Of a stretch of 64,000 bases of DNA, positions 55,276-64,000 are shown piece by piece (positions within the stretch are counted from its first letter, which is position 1; every line of letters starts with the position of its first letter). The position numbers and the translations under genes are program-made. The DNA is from Alteromonas portus (GTDB lineage Bacteria > Pseudomonadota > Gammaproteobacteria > Enterobacterales > Alteromonadaceae), in NCBI RefSeq assembly GCF_005117025.1, contig NZ_SWCO01000008.1, forward strand, positions 62,001-126,000, given 5' to 3'. The notes below the pieces were generated by a model. The model searched no databases, was not told the DNA's origin, and saw nothing but the letters and a program-made list of their open reading frames with translations.

Positions 55276-55297
55276 CAAGCCCGCGCACGCGGGCTTG
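55276..55297 (+). terminator. Terminator after mesD
   Basis: CAAGCCCGCG-CA-CGCGGGCTTG is a perfect 10-bp stem, 46 bp after the mesD stop. The T-tract is poor, but the GC-rich stem supports termination. Confidence 0.65.
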
Positions 55298-55534
55298 CTA
55301 TATTCACAATTATTGCTAATTTTAAGAACTAGATATGTTGCAATAGTTGCCTGTCTTAAACATGCCGTAGTTTTAACCATCTATTCAAATTTGTATTATA
55401 CTTCAGACATTTATTAGTTTTTGTTTAAACTACAGTGTAAACTTTGGTGGTCTTTTGAAGATGAAATGCTTCAAAAGATGTTGAGTTTGGCGCAAAGGGA
55501 AGAGCCAAATTACATGTTGTAATCCAAACTAAAG

Positions 55535-57289
55535 ATGAAAGCGATAATGACTCCAAAACCTTTAAGAAAAAAACGAGTTAAATTTTCAAACTGCATTCTG
55601 TTTTTCCTAATTTCAATTTGCACTTTCACGCTGTGTCATGCTGTTGAAGCCCCCAACAGTATTTTAAAGGAAGCGTATGAAATACGCAGTTCTAACCCTC
55701 AAAAATCTAAAGCGCTATTTACTAGCATAGACAAGGCAAGCTTAAGTGAAGATGATAAGCAACTTTATGATTTTACTGCGGCTTATATACAGCTAGTAGC
55801 CGGTGACTTACTTGCGGCATCTGAGGCCTATCGGCAAATAGCAGAAGGTGATTATTCGTTTAGCTATCAATTTCAGTCGTATGCAGCATTAGCAGCAATC
55901 AATGCCGCTACACAAAACTGGGCTGAGGCATTTTCAGCCATGGATTTTTTGACTGAAAATATTGACAAGATCACTGACCCTTTAGTGAAAGAGCAGGCGC
56001 ACAATGCAATCATTAACTTCTACAACTCTATTGACGAAAAAGAGACGGTGATTAGCTATGGGAATTCGTTAATTGATGGGCAACACTCTACGCGATTTAC
56101 TTGTTTCTTGCATATGCAGCTTATCGTTGCTCTGGTCTTGACCGAAAGCGACTCGCTGTCAGAAGAACGATTTTCTCAAGCACTCAATTATTGTGAAACT
56201 GCGAACGAGCAAATAGCGCTTATTGCGATTTATACACATTACGCCACCTATTTGTATAACAGAAACGAAATTGATAGCTCTCTCGCTGTTCTTAAAGAAC
56301 ATCTTGTTGACGTAGAGAGCACCAACTACCCGCCGTTACTAGAAGAATACTATGCTCTGTTAAGTAAGATATATTTTCTAAAAGGAGAATATAAACTAGC
56401 CAAAGAATACGCTTATAAAGTAATAGACCAAAATGAAGATGCCGGGTACGCCGTTATTTCAGAAATAGATGCCTACGAAGTCTTGTATAAAATTGCGGAA
56501 AAACAACAGAACTATAAAAAGGCGCTCGAATTACATAAAGCCTATGCAAAATCGAAATCTTTAAATTTATCGAGCATGAGTAACAAAATGCTAAGCATTC
56601 ACAAAGCTCAGCAAGATAGCCTTATAAAGTCGAACCAAATTACCCTGCTCGATGCAGAAAACTCACTACTAAAAGCACGAGCGCAATTAGCACAAGAAGA
56701 AGAAAATATACGAAAGCTAATATATTTAGTGCTTTTTTTAACGTTTGTGGTCATCACTTTCTGGTTATACAAAAAACGCAGCCACTATATTGCCTTAAAG
56801 AATATTTCACAAAGAGATGGTCTTACAGGCACTGCAAACCGCACCTTCTTTACAACAATGGCCTCAGAGCAAATAAGCAACGCTCAACAGCAATCAAATT
56901 CCGTCAGCTTAATCATTTTTGACTTAGACGACTTTAAACAGATCAACGACACCTTTGGTCACCGGATGGGCGATCAGGCTTTGCAGACAGCGGTATCAGC
57001 AGCTCAAAAAGGCTGCAGACCACAAGACTGCATCGGCCGATTAGGTGGTGAAGAGTTTGGTATTATTTTACCTAACTGTAGCCTCGAACAGGCGCTTACT
57101 ATAGCTCAACGCTGCCAGAAAGAAATAGAACTTACTAATCAATCTGACCAACAAGATTTCAAACTTACTGCTAGCTTTGGCGTTGCCAGCGCTCCTAACC
57201 ACGCCTACGACTTTGAGGTACTGTTTGAGGCCGCAGATAAGGCACTTTATCAATCTAAAGCTTCCGGCAAAAACCAAGTTAGCAGTTAG
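55535..57289 (+). CDS. TPR-sensor diguanylate cyclase
   Basis: 584 residues. Signal peptide at about 20-38 (ending LCHAVEAP), then a periplasmic TPR-type helical region (about 40-385), a membrane helix (about 389-408, IRKLIYLVLFLTFVVITFWLY) and a GGDEF domain. The active motif is RLGGEEFGIILP with the I-site RPQD nine residues before it, so product inhibition should be intact. FDLDDFKQINDTFGHRMGD is the metal and substrate loop. It likely makes cyclic di-GMP in response to a periplasmic signal. Compare the other GGDEF gene at 16695, which lacks the I-site. Confidence 0.9.
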   Translation: MKAIMTPKPLRKKRVKFSNCILFFLISICTFTLCHAVEAPNSILKEAYEIRSSNPQKSKALFTSIDKASLSEDDKQLYDFTAAYIQLVAGDLLAASEAYRQIAEGDYSFSYQFQSYAALAAINAATQNWAEAFSAMDFLTENIDKITDPLVKEQAHNAIINFYNSIDEKETVISYGNSLIDGQHSTRFTCFLHMQLIVALVLTESDSLSEERFSQALNYCETANEQIALIAIYTHYATYLYNRNEIDSSLAVLKEHLVDVESTNYPPLLEEYYALLSKIYFLKGEYKLAKEYAYKVIDQNEDAGYAVISEIDAYEVLYKIAEKQQNYKKALELHKAYAKSKSLNLSSMSNKMLSIHKAQQDSLIKSNQITLLDAENSLLKARAQLAQEEENIRKLIYLVLFLTFVVITFWLYKKRSHYIALKNISQRDGLTGTANRTFFTTMASEQISNAQQQSNSVSLIIFDLDDFKQINDTFGHRMGDQALQTAVSAAQKGCRPQDCIGRLGGEEFGIILPNCSLEQALTIAQRCQKEIELTNQSDQQDFKLTASFGVASAPNHAYDFEVLFEAADKALYQSKASGKNQVSS

Positions 57290-57886
57290 CTTCTTAATAA
57301 TTAATGATTGCCAAAAGCACTTCAAACTAAGAAGGTTATTAAGTATTGCCCCAAAATTCTTAGTGATGAAGCTGAAAATATGCGGTGCTAATTAACGAAA
57401 GCGAAACATTTAAATTAACATTCCAGAATTGCCGATAGAAAACCTAAATATTAAGACAAGTTGCAGAACCAATTTCAACAAGGTCAAAATAAATACTATT
57501 TATTAAATTTCTGCCTTTTTACATCGCAAATAGCCGTAATACATTCCGTTTCTATTGCACTTCTATCTGCCCATAAAAAGCACTATTAGATTAGGTTTTA
57601 ATCAAGTGTTTATAATGCGAACCTGCTTTGTTCGTTTTTCATTCAGTAACTTTAATACATAGTAGAAATCTACTATTTAAATAAGTATCAAAAAAAAGTT
57701 AACCGCCTAAATAGCACCACCTATTTCGCCGCAAAAAATTGATTTCGCTGGTTCTTGCTCATTAGAATGCGCGCCCTCTTAGACATAAGTATAAATTCGT
57801 ACACAAATAAACCTTGTAAGGCTTGCCTAAAATTTGGGCCTTATATGACAACAAGCACACTAAATCTAATTCATTAGGAACAATCC
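57290..57886. other. Long leader region before the second TonB receptor
   Basis: 597 bp without a gene. A TATAAT at 57611-57616 may be a -10 element, leaving a long 5' leader of about 260 bases before the receptor gene. I could not see a clear -35, a riboswitch fold or a small ORF. Confidence 0.45.
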
Positions 57887-60727
57887 ATGAAAAACATTGC
57901 AACTGCTGTTCGGTTCGCACTGGCTGGAAGCGTCGCTTTGACCTCTGGCAACGTATTCGCGCAAGATTCTTCGACTGAAAGCGCCGATGTTGAAAAAATT
58001 CAAGTTACAGGTTCACGTATTTCTCGCCAAGGCGCTATTGCCCCTTCGCCAGTAACCGCCATTTCTGGCGAGTCGCTTCTTAACTCGGGTGCCATGAACA
58101 TCGGTGAAGTACTTAACGAGCTACCCTCACTTGCTAATACGTTCTCGCTAGGTAATTCAAGTCAGTTCATCGGAACAGCTGGCCTTAACATTTTAGATCT
58201 TCGCGGTATGGGCACAGATCGTACACTTGTGCTAGTTGACGGGAAACGACACGTATCTTCATCAGCAGGAACTGCTGCGGTAGATACTAACACTATCCCT
58301 ACTTCATGGATTGAGCGCGTTGAAATTGTCACTGGTGGTGCATCTGCTGTATACGGTGCAGACGCCGTTACTGGTGTAGTTAACTTCATTCTTAAAAAGA
58401 ATATTGAAGGGTTTGATATCAGCGCGACACAAGGCTTTGCACAGGAAAATGGTTATAAAAACGATAAGTACCAAGCGTCTTACGGTTTTAACTTTGACAA
58501 CGACCGAGGCAACATTGCTTTTGCCGCTGAATACAGCTCACAAGAGTCACTAGATGCGCTAGACAACCCTTGGACTGCTACGTCCTATCGCAATATGAGC
58601 TTTGAAAGCATCATGGGTTACGAACGTAATGAAGATCAGCTAGATTCAACTGCCTACCCGGATGATATTTATACCGCTAACGCAGGTTACTACGTGATCA
58701 ATAATGCGGGAGTATTTGGCGATGGTACGAAAACCTTTAATGCCGACGGTTCAATTAAAGACATTTATATTGGCGACCAAGTAGATGGCGTTTTTTGCGC
58801 CAATTGTGACTTTTTCAACCTTCGCCAATTCACACAGCTACAGCCAGAATTTGACCGTACTAACCTAAACGTAAAAGGTAATTACGAGCTTAATGACGAT
58901 ACTAGGGTTTACGCACAAGCTAAATATGCACGCACTCGTGCTATTTCTATGGCGCAGCCAGCGTTCTTTTTCTACAGCGACGAAACAACTATAACGCGAG
59001 ACAACGCATTTTTAGACGACAGTGTTGCTGACTACATGGATGCAAACGGCCTTGATAGTATTGTACTAAACCGCATGATGACCGATTTAGGTGTTCGTAC
59101 AGAAGCTGACGAGCGCGAAACCTATCGCTACGTGTTAGGTGTAGAAGGCTACATAAATGATGAATGGAACTACGAAGCGTTTGTAAACTACGGCAAAACA
59201 GAGCTAGAGCGTGAGAACCGCAACAACTTGATTTTGCAAAACTTCTACAACGCTATAGATGCAGTTGAAGATGACAATGGCAACATTGTTTGTGCATCAG
59301 GTAGCGCAGATGGCTGTGTACCGCTTAACATTATGGGTTACGGCCAAGCCTCTCAAGAAGCTATCGACTATGTGAATACTACGTCTGTAGGTACCAGCAA
59401 AATTGAACAGTATAATGCTGGTGCAACTATCGCTAACTCAGGTATCTACGAGCTGCCAGCGGGCTACATAGGCTTTGCAGCGGGTGTGGAATATCGCAAA
59501 GAGAAAAGTGAAATTGATGAGCCTGAAAACGCGGCAGGTACCTTCTTCAACGCGCTAGGCGAAGATAAGGGTGAATACGACGTTTCTGAGGTATTTACAG
59601 AAGTTACTATCCCGCTTCTTGAAGGTTTACCGGGTGTTGATATGCTTACGTTCGATACAGCGGCACGTATTGCTAACTACTCATCTATTGGCAACGCGAA
59701 AAGCTGGAAGCTTGGTTTAGATTGGCAGGTTTTTGAAGACTTACGTGTTAGAGCAACTAAGTCCTCTGCCCTTCGTGCGCCGAATATTAGCGAGCTTTAC
59801 GGTGAAGCCAGCCAAACGTTCTTCAACGTTGACGACCCATGCCGTACAGACAACTTAGAAAACCTCGCTAACCCAGATCAGCGTATTGCTAACTGCGCCG
59901 CACTAGGCGTCCCGACAGACTTCAACTCTGACTATGATGCGGCAACGTTGGAAGGCGTAAACGGCGGTAACATCGACCTTCAAGCAGAACAATCTATTTC
60001 TAAAACAGTAGGCTTCGTGTATACGCCAAGCTGGTTTGAAGGTTTTACCGCTACCGTAGACTATTGGGAAATTGAGCTAACAGACGCAATCACCAACATC
60101 GATGGTCAAACTATTCTGGACCGTTGCGTTGACTCTGAGACAGGCATCGATAATCCATATTGTGGTCTTATCGACCGTGATTCAGAAACAGGCGAAATTA
60201 CCGAAATTCGCAGCTACGCGCTGAACATTGCGGGTCAAGAAGCGAAAGGTGTCGACTTTGAATTTGGCTACGACTTTGACGCGCTAGAAGGTGCATTCCG
60301 TACAAGCCTAATTGCGACTTACCTAAAAGATCGTAAAGAGTTCCCATTCCAAGACAACCCTGAGCTATTTTACCAAAATGCAGGCACGGCGGGTGAATCG
60401 GACTGGCAAGGCGTATTCACAGTTAACTACAGCCGTGGTGATTGGGAAGCAAGTTGGAAAACCCGTTACATAGAGCGCGCCAGCATTTATGACAATCAAG
60501 ACCTAGCGCTAAACCCTAACCCAAGTGATCGTATGGAACTGCCTTCATACGCAGTGACTGACGTCACCGCCGGTTACAACTTCGCGAACGGCGTTAGCCT
60601 AACCGTAGGTGTTGATAATTTATTCAACCGCGCTCTTCCTGTAGGTACCACAGGTACGGGTTCAACTGATGCTGCCTATGACAACATCGGCCGCTTTGGT
60701 TACGTGACCGTAGCATATAAAATGTAA
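57887..60727 (+). CDS. TonB-dependent outer-membrane receptor
   Basis: 946 residues with a signal peptide ending at NVFAQDSS. The TonB box and plug follow: VEKIQVTGSRISRQG, ESLLNSGAMNIGEVLNELPSL, LDLRGMGTDRTLVLVDGKRH, WIERVEIVTGGASAVYGADAVTGVVNFILKK. The barrel ends in YVTVAYKM. The plug is of the large carbohydrate- or peptide-uptake type common in Alteromonas. It has an unusual 'C-D-F-F-N' stretch and a loop with paired cysteines (CASGSADGC). Ligand unknown; no neighbouring catabolic gene gives a clue. Confidence 0.92.
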   Translation: MKNIATAVRFALAGSVALTSGNVFAQDSSTESADVEKIQVTGSRISRQGAIAPSPVTAISGESLLNSGAMNIGEVLNELPSLANTFSLGNSSQFIGTAGLNILDLRGMGTDRTLVLVDGKRHVSSSAGTAAVDTNTIPTSWIERVEIVTGGASAVYGADAVTGVVNFILKKNIEGFDISATQGFAQENGYKNDKYQASYGFNFDNDRGNIAFAAEYSSQESLDALDNPWTATSYRNMSFESIMGYERNEDQLDSTAYPDDIYTANAGYYVINNAGVFGDGTKTFNADGSIKDIYIGDQVDGVFCANCDFFNLRQFTQLQPEFDRTNLNVKGNYELNDDTRVYAQAKYARTRAISMAQPAFFFYSDETTITRDNAFLDDSVADYMDANGLDSIVLNRMMTDLGVRTEADERETYRYVLGVEGYINDEWNYEAFVNYGKTELERENRNNLILQNFYNAIDAVEDDNGNIVCASGSADGCVPLNIMGYGQASQEAIDYVNTTSVGTSKIEQYNAGATIANSGIYELPAGYIGFAAGVEYRKEKSEIDEPENAAGTFFNALGEDKGEYDVSEVFTEVTIPLLEGLPGVDMLTFDTAARIANYSSIGNAKSWKLGLDWQVFEDLRVRATKSSALRAPNISELYGEASQTFFNVDDPCRTDNLENLANPDQRIANCAALGVPTDFNSDYDAATLEGVNGGNIDLQAEQSISKTVGFVYTPSWFEGFTATVDYWEIELTDAITNIDGQTILDRCVDSETGIDNPYCGLIDRDSETGEITEIRSYALNIAGQEAKGVDFEFGYDFDALEGAFRTSLIATYLKDRKEFPFQDNPELFYQNAGTAGESDWQGVFTVNYSRGDWEASWKTRYIERASIYDNQDLALNPNPSDRMELPSYAVTDVTAGYNFANGVSLTVGVDNLFNRALPVGTTGTGSTDAAYDNIGRFGYVTVAYKM

Positions 60728-60750
60728 AACGCATTGATAATCTAAAAAAC

Positions 60751-60778
60751 AAAAACCGGCGTCTTAGCGCCGGTTTTT
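60751..60778. terminator. Bidirectional terminator
   Basis: AAAAACCGGCG-TCTTAG-CGCCGGTTTTT, an 11-bp perfect stem with T-tracts on both strands. It lies 23 bp after the receptor stop. The convergent SCO gene ends at 60838, so it may serve both. Confidence 0.88.
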
Positions 60779-60837
60779 TTGGGGGAGTAATTCACAAGAA
60801 GCAAGTGTGAACAGGATCTATGTAGCAAGCGTTTCCA

Positions 60838-61515
60838 TTACTCTTGCAGCAACGTCTGGATGTCTTTTATCAAATAACTAACAGACGCGGCATTCAAGCC
60901 ATTATAAATTCCACGAATATGCTTATTTTTATCAATAAGCAACAAGCTTTCAGTATGCAAAAAGTCTTTATTTTTTTGCACATTACCTAGGTCTTCACTA
61001 GCAAAATATGCCTGTTTTGCAATGGTATAAATTTTGTCTTTATCACCGGTAAGCAAATGCCACTGCTCGTTGTTAATATTATTTTTACTCGCGTAGGCTT
61101 GCAGTACGTCAATGGTATCTGTTGAGGGACGAATAGAATGTTGTACTATTTTTACCTGCTCATTCCCTACGAACGTTTCTTGAACCCGAATGAGTTTTGA
61201 GCGCACAGTCGGGCAAATTCCAGGGCACGTACTAAAAAAGAAGCCAGCAACGTAAACTTTATCATCTAGGTCCCGGTCGGTAATCGTTTGCCCGCTCTGG
61301 TCGGTAAAACTAAACGCAGGGATTTTGTGAAACGACGATAAATCTACTTCGTCTTCTGATAACCAATAAGGAGCGAAGGAAGCGTCTTGATAATAAGGTA
61401 GTTCCTCAACCTGTGCGCTATTAGCACTTTGCAGGTCATTTGCTTTGTGCGCAAATGAACCCCCGCTATAAGCCAATAGATTGCAGGCGATAGTAATCAA
61501 CAGATATTTCTTCAT
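60838..61515 (-). CDS. SCO family copper/thiol protein
   Basis: 225 residues with a signal peptide ending at SFAHKAND. The thioredoxin-fold core has the copper-binding CxxxC (Cys97 and Cys101 in FSTCPGICP) and His187 in DFLHTESL, the usual SCO triad. SCO proteins deliver copper to cytochrome oxidase or act as thiol reductases. Its start overlaps the end of the MORN-repeat gene by 50 nt, a strong hint of coupled expression. No CuA oxidase gene is near. Confidence 0.93.
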   Translation of the reverse strand: MKKYLLITIACNLLAYSGGSFAHKANDLQSANSAQVEELPYYQDASFAPYWLSEDEVDLSSFHKIPAFSFTDQSGQTITDRDLDDKVYVAGFFFSTCPGICPTVRSKLIRVQETFVGNEQVKIVQHSIRPSTDTIDVLQAYASKNNINNEQWHLLTGDKDKIYTIAKQAYFASEDLGNVQKNKDFLHTESLLLIDKNKHIRGIYNGLNAASVSYLIKDIQTLLQE

Positions 61516-62062
61516 CTTCTAATCCAACGCAGTTATTTGCTTTTCTTAAGCCAAATATACGGCCATTTTTGTATTCAAAATTACTAAACAATTTGCCATT
61601 TTGACGCCAGGCTTGCTGCAGTCCGCTTGGCTGACCTGACCTAAAATTATATCGCTTAAATTTCTCGCCACTTCGGTACCATTCCTCGGCCACGCCTTCT
61701 ATTTTTCCATTTTCAAAAAAACGGAGTGACCGTAAATTTCCGTTAGCCCACCAACTTTTCACTTCTCCTTCGCGCTTGGCATCGTTGAATGTAGCCTGGT
61801 ACGCAAGTTTACTGTTAGTAAACCATTTCTTAGTTTCACCATGTCGACGACCATCTTTAAACTGTTCACGCGCCGCAATGGCGCCATCAGGATAGTGTGT
61901 TACTACTTCGCCAGTAAAAGGTGTTCCGCGGTAAACCCTAAGTCCTTCGCTGTTAATAGCTATATCATTATTAGAGACAGGCTGTGGGACACTCGCATTA
62001 AAGTAATAGATAGCGCTTCCTATTAGGCCGGCGCCCACCACGAAAGCCAATAAATACTTCAT
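61466..62062 (-). CDS. MORN-repeat (YwqK-type) membrane-anchored protein
   Basis: 198 residues from ATG 62062; a GTG at 62071 would add three. An N-terminal membrane anchor (about 4-25) precedes four to five MORN repeats: VTHYPDGAIAAREQFKDGRRHGE, WFTNSKLAYQATFNDAKREGE, WWANGNLRSLRFFENGKIEG, WYRSGEKFKRYNFRSGQPSG, WRQNGKLFSNFEYKNGRIFG. Databases often label these 'toxin-antitoxin system YwqK family antitoxin', but I see no toxin next to it. It sits between YHYH lipoprotein (14-nt gap) and SCO. Confidence 0.82.
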   Translation of the reverse strand: MKYLLAFVVGAGLIGSAIYYFNASVPQPVSNNDIAINSEGLRVYRGTPFTGEVVTHYPDGAIAAREQFKDGRRHGETKKWFTNSKLAYQATFNDAKREGEVKSWWANGNLRSLRFFENGKIEGVAEEWYRSGEKFKRYNFRSGQPSGLQQAWRQNGKLFSNFEYKNGRIFGLRKANNCVGLEDEEISVDYYRLQSIGL

Positions 62063-62076
62063 GTGAAACACGCAGC

Positions 62077-62934
62077 TTAGTTCACACCGTTGGGCGTGCC
62101 TTGAAAGTCTCCGGGGAAAATAAGGTAGTATTCACCATTTAGGTATTGCTCTGCTGATACATGGTAGTGATACTCTCCTTCCACATTCGATGCGTCGGTA
62201 AATTGAGTTACACCAATGTGCCCGTTCGATGCATCAAGATCACTAGGATAGTCGGCGCTCGAGTAACAACGTCTGCCATAAATGAAAAAACCGTCTGACA
62301 TAATACCTACTAGGCTATCATCATCATAGGTGATGGCTCTAGGCTCTAAGTGATAGTGATAGGTTTGTGGGCCAGTATGGGCACCGTTTCTATCGAAGCC
62401 TTGTATAACGCCTAAGGAAACATCGCCGTTACCTTCTGAGTCGTTAAAAATTGGTGCACCGCTCGTTGCAATACCTATTGCCCCCAAAGGCGTAGCGGAA
62501 GATGAATCAGCTAGCTCGGGGTTGACTGGCACTGTAAGCTGGAACAAATTAATGTAATCTTCAATATCGCCAGGGGAACGCCGTTGGTCGAATAGGTCAG
62601 GATCTTCAGGTTCAACATACAAACCGCTTTCGTTGCCTGAATCCCAATAAGAAGACGTATGATTAGGTTTGCCATTTGCCTCAACGGTTACAGTACAGCC
62701 GTCAGATGAAAGCACAGCCGTCACGTTAGCTGAGGCATTGAACTCCAAAAATATTGCGGGTAGCGAAGTAACCGGGTTATCGCAAGAGTCAGCAGTGCTG
62801 CCAGTATCCGTTTCCTCTTCTGATGAGCCAGTATCGACAGTTACACTTTCACTCTCTGAGCCTCCACAGGCGGCAAGCGTTCCAATAATTGCCATTGTAA
62901 TGAATGATCGCGCAAACAAATCGGGCTTTCTCAT
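62077..62934 (-). CDS. YHYH-domain lipoprotein
   Basis: 285 residues. A lipobox LAAC (Cys23 region) with an acidic linker is followed by a YHYH domain. Two copies of YHYH occur, in QTYHYHLEPRAITYDDDSLVGIMSDGFFIYGRRC and EYHYHVSAEQYLNGEYYLIFPGDFQG. The histidine-rich site suggests metal binding. Function is not established. It is the first gene of a run with MORN and SCO genes, and opposite to the DUF3500 gene. Confidence 0.88.
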   Translation of the reverse strand: MRKPDLFARSFITMAIIGTLAACGGSESESVTVDTGSSEEETDTGSTADSCDNPVTSLPAIFLEFNASANVTAVLSSDGCTVTVEANGKPNHTSSYWDSGNESGLYVEPEDPDLFDQRRSPGDIEDYINLFQLTVPVNPELADSSSATPLGAIGIATSGAPIFNDSEGNGDVSLGVIQGFDRNGAHTGPQTYHYHLEPRAITYDDDSLVGIMSDGFFIYGRRCYSSADYPSDLDASNGHIGVTQFTDASNVEGEYHYHVSAEQYLNGEYYLIFPGDFQGTPNGVN

Positions 62935-63238
62935 AACTGACTACCTCAGTATCTTTAGTTTTTTTATCATTTCAAATAAGGTACTGAACCTTTGTGCAGA
63001 TAATGTGCAGAAAATGCATAAAAACGCGTGAATGTAATCTAGGTTAACTCCACGGAGTTGCAGCTCAATTCATTTAACGAAGTGGGTGTTAACCCCCTTT
63101 CGCCCAAAATTGTTGGTTTAGCTTTAAGTGGTCGGCGTTGATCCAAATTGAAGCCAATGAAATAGTAACTAAGTCTAACGTTTCTAACGAAGCATCTTAA
63201 CGTACAGTTTTGCCCACAAATTAGGATATCCCCAATCC
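62935..63238. other. Divergent promoter region for the YHYH and DUF3500 genes
   Basis: 304 bp. A dyad AACTCC-AC-GGAGTT at 63046-63059 and a direct repeat GTGCAGA (62995-63001 and 63006-63012) could be operator elements. There is no recognised copper-regulator motif. Confidence 0.45.
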
Positions 63239-64000
63239 ATGAATGCATCTGACCGAATTAAAGCCTCATCCATTTATCTTGCAACCGCACTTGTTTTTTC
63301 ACCGTTTGTAATGGCCCAAAAAGGCCCGCATCCTGAAGGCCCACCACCGCCTCGGCCAGATACGCCTGAAACATTGGCAATAAAAGCTCGAATGGGTGAT
63401 ACAAGTACGCTTATGGGAGATATTAGTGTTCCAGCTGCAACGGAAGACTGTGACAACAGTGAGCATATTACGACGCTTCTGTGCCTCATCTCTTTGCTTA
63501 AATCTACCTTAAGTGAAGATAATCTATCGCTAATCCAAACCGAATATTCACTGGAGCAAGCCAAAAACTGGAGCAATTTGCCCGCCGGTGCGTTCCCAGA
63601 GCGCCCAGGAATATTTCTTGGCGAATTGTCCATCAAACAAAGGGGCATGGTAAAAGCTATTTTGAAAGAAGCGGCCAGCGAAAGTAGAAATGAAGGCTTC
63701 GATGAAATGGTTCAAACACTTAACGCCGATGACTACATAGGAACTATTAGCACAGACTATAAAGCCGCCTACTCCTCTTACAATGGCAAGCTCGCCTTTT
63801 TAGGTGAGCCATCAGAAGATGGGCTTTGGGAGCTATATTATGGCGGTCACCATTTTGCCTTCTCTAACACGTACAACAACGGAAAGCTTGTAGGCGCTAC
63901 CCCCTCTTTTCGGGGGATTGAGCCATTTCCTTCCTTCGAAATGAATGGACGTGAGAATAAACCGCTTCTGCAAGAACGTAATGCGTTTTCGAAATTACTC
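63239..64000 (+). CDS. DUF3500 protein, 3'-truncated
   Basis: 254 codons from ATG 63239 to the window edge, still open. Signal peptide (residues 1-26, ending VMAQKGPH), then a proline-rich linker. ENWSNLPAGAFPERPGIF-like text and LWELYYGGHHFAFSNTYNNGKLVGATPSFRGIEPFPSFEMNG match the DUF3500 pattern, in which a GHH motif is conserved. Function unknown; the paired histidines suggest a metal site. It is divergent from the YHYH operon. Confidence 0.82.
   Translation, partial: MNASDRIKASSIYLATALVFSPFVMAQKGPHPEGPPPPRPDTPETLAIKARMGDTSTLMGDISVPAATEDCDNSEHITTLLCLISLLKSTLSEDNLSLIQTEYSLEQAKNWSNLPAGAFPERPGIFLGELSIKQRGMVKAILKEAASESRNEGFDEMVQTLNADDYIGTISTDYKAAYSSYNGKLAFLGEPSEDGLWELYYGGHHFAFSNTYNNGKLVGATPSFRGIEPFPSFEMNGRENKPLLQERNAFSKLL

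Noticed and set aside
61466..62062. YwqK family antitoxin label for the MORN-repeat protein
   Set aside because: No toxin gene adjoins it, and it has a membrane anchor; MORN repeats alone do not show an antitoxin role.
63274..63648. Minus-strand open frame of 124 codons
   Set aside because: It is a shadow of the DUF3500 gene on the plus strand, which has a signal peptide and family motifs.

Overview
The window comes from a marine gammaproteobacterium, most probably Alteromonas or a close relative. The evidence is the overall gene content: two TonB-dependent receptors, paired RND pumps, an AlaA-YfbR-Dgt block, MsrPQ, MesX-MesD and several exported Alteromonadales-type proteins. Base composition is moderate and most proteins are of gammaproteobacterial type. 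This assignment is inferred from family types, not from a database search. Both ends are cut inside genes: an RND permease on the left and a DUF3500 protein on the right.

Layout. 1-6421: two RND efflux permeases overlapping by 4 nt, closed by a bidirectional terminator. 6546-11619: small exported DUF3718 protein, DUF2189 membrane protein, then alaA-yfbR followed by dgt (amino-acid and deoxynucleotide metabolism). 11681-16601: an unknown exported protein, the methionine sulfoxide repair pair msrP-msrQ, a YqaA/DedA membrane protein, a SulA-like gene behind two LexA-box-like sites, a degenerate 14-bp tandem repeat, and a YchJ protein. 16695-20712: a membrane diguanylate cyclase, a DUF6515 lipoprotein, a short-chain dehydrogenase and a DUF6174 lipoprotein. 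20851-27921: a minus-strand operon (phosphatase, acyl-CoA dehydrogenase, APH-type kinase, quinone reductase) that resembles the 4-hydroxyacyl-CoA route of ACAD10/11 and LvaA/LvaC, divergent from a TonB receptor. 27918-31970: XdhC, a DsbA/FrnE-like protein, an SGNH hydrolase and hemN, with an FNR-like site between the last two. 31973-37902: a molybdenum block, moaB-moaC-moaD-moaE-modA-modB-modC on the minus strand with a divergent moeB; moaA and moeA are absent from the window. 37994-44472: an aspartoacylase-family amidohydrolase, an unknown exported protein, a foreign-looking AFG1/ZapE ATPase and a large exported zinc metalloprotease. 44646-50883: two PLP aminotransferases (one with a Tat signal), a saccharopine-dehydrogenase-like oxidoreductase, a PEP-CTERM protein and two small proteins. 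51244-57289: sterol desaturase family, GrpB family, the folate-independent methionine synthase pair mesX-mesD behind MetR-like operators, and a TPR-GGDEF protein. 57887-64000: a second TonB receptor and a cluster of exported proteins (YHYH lipoprotein, MORN-repeat protein, SCO protein, divergent DUF3500 protein).

Themes that link genes: molybdenum appears three times (moa/mod block, XdhC, and MsrP as a Mo enzyme). Methionine appears twice (repair by MsrPQ, synthesis by MesXD). Regulatory sites readable by eye (LexA, MetR and FNR types) fit the genes they precede. The most novel-looking items are the AFG1-like gene with divergent codon use, the Tat-exported aminotransferase, the YHYH-MORN-SCO-DUF3500 cluster with a 50-nt gene overlap, and the split ACAD11-like operon. 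No rRNA, tRNA, CRISPR array, insertion sequence or prophage was seen.
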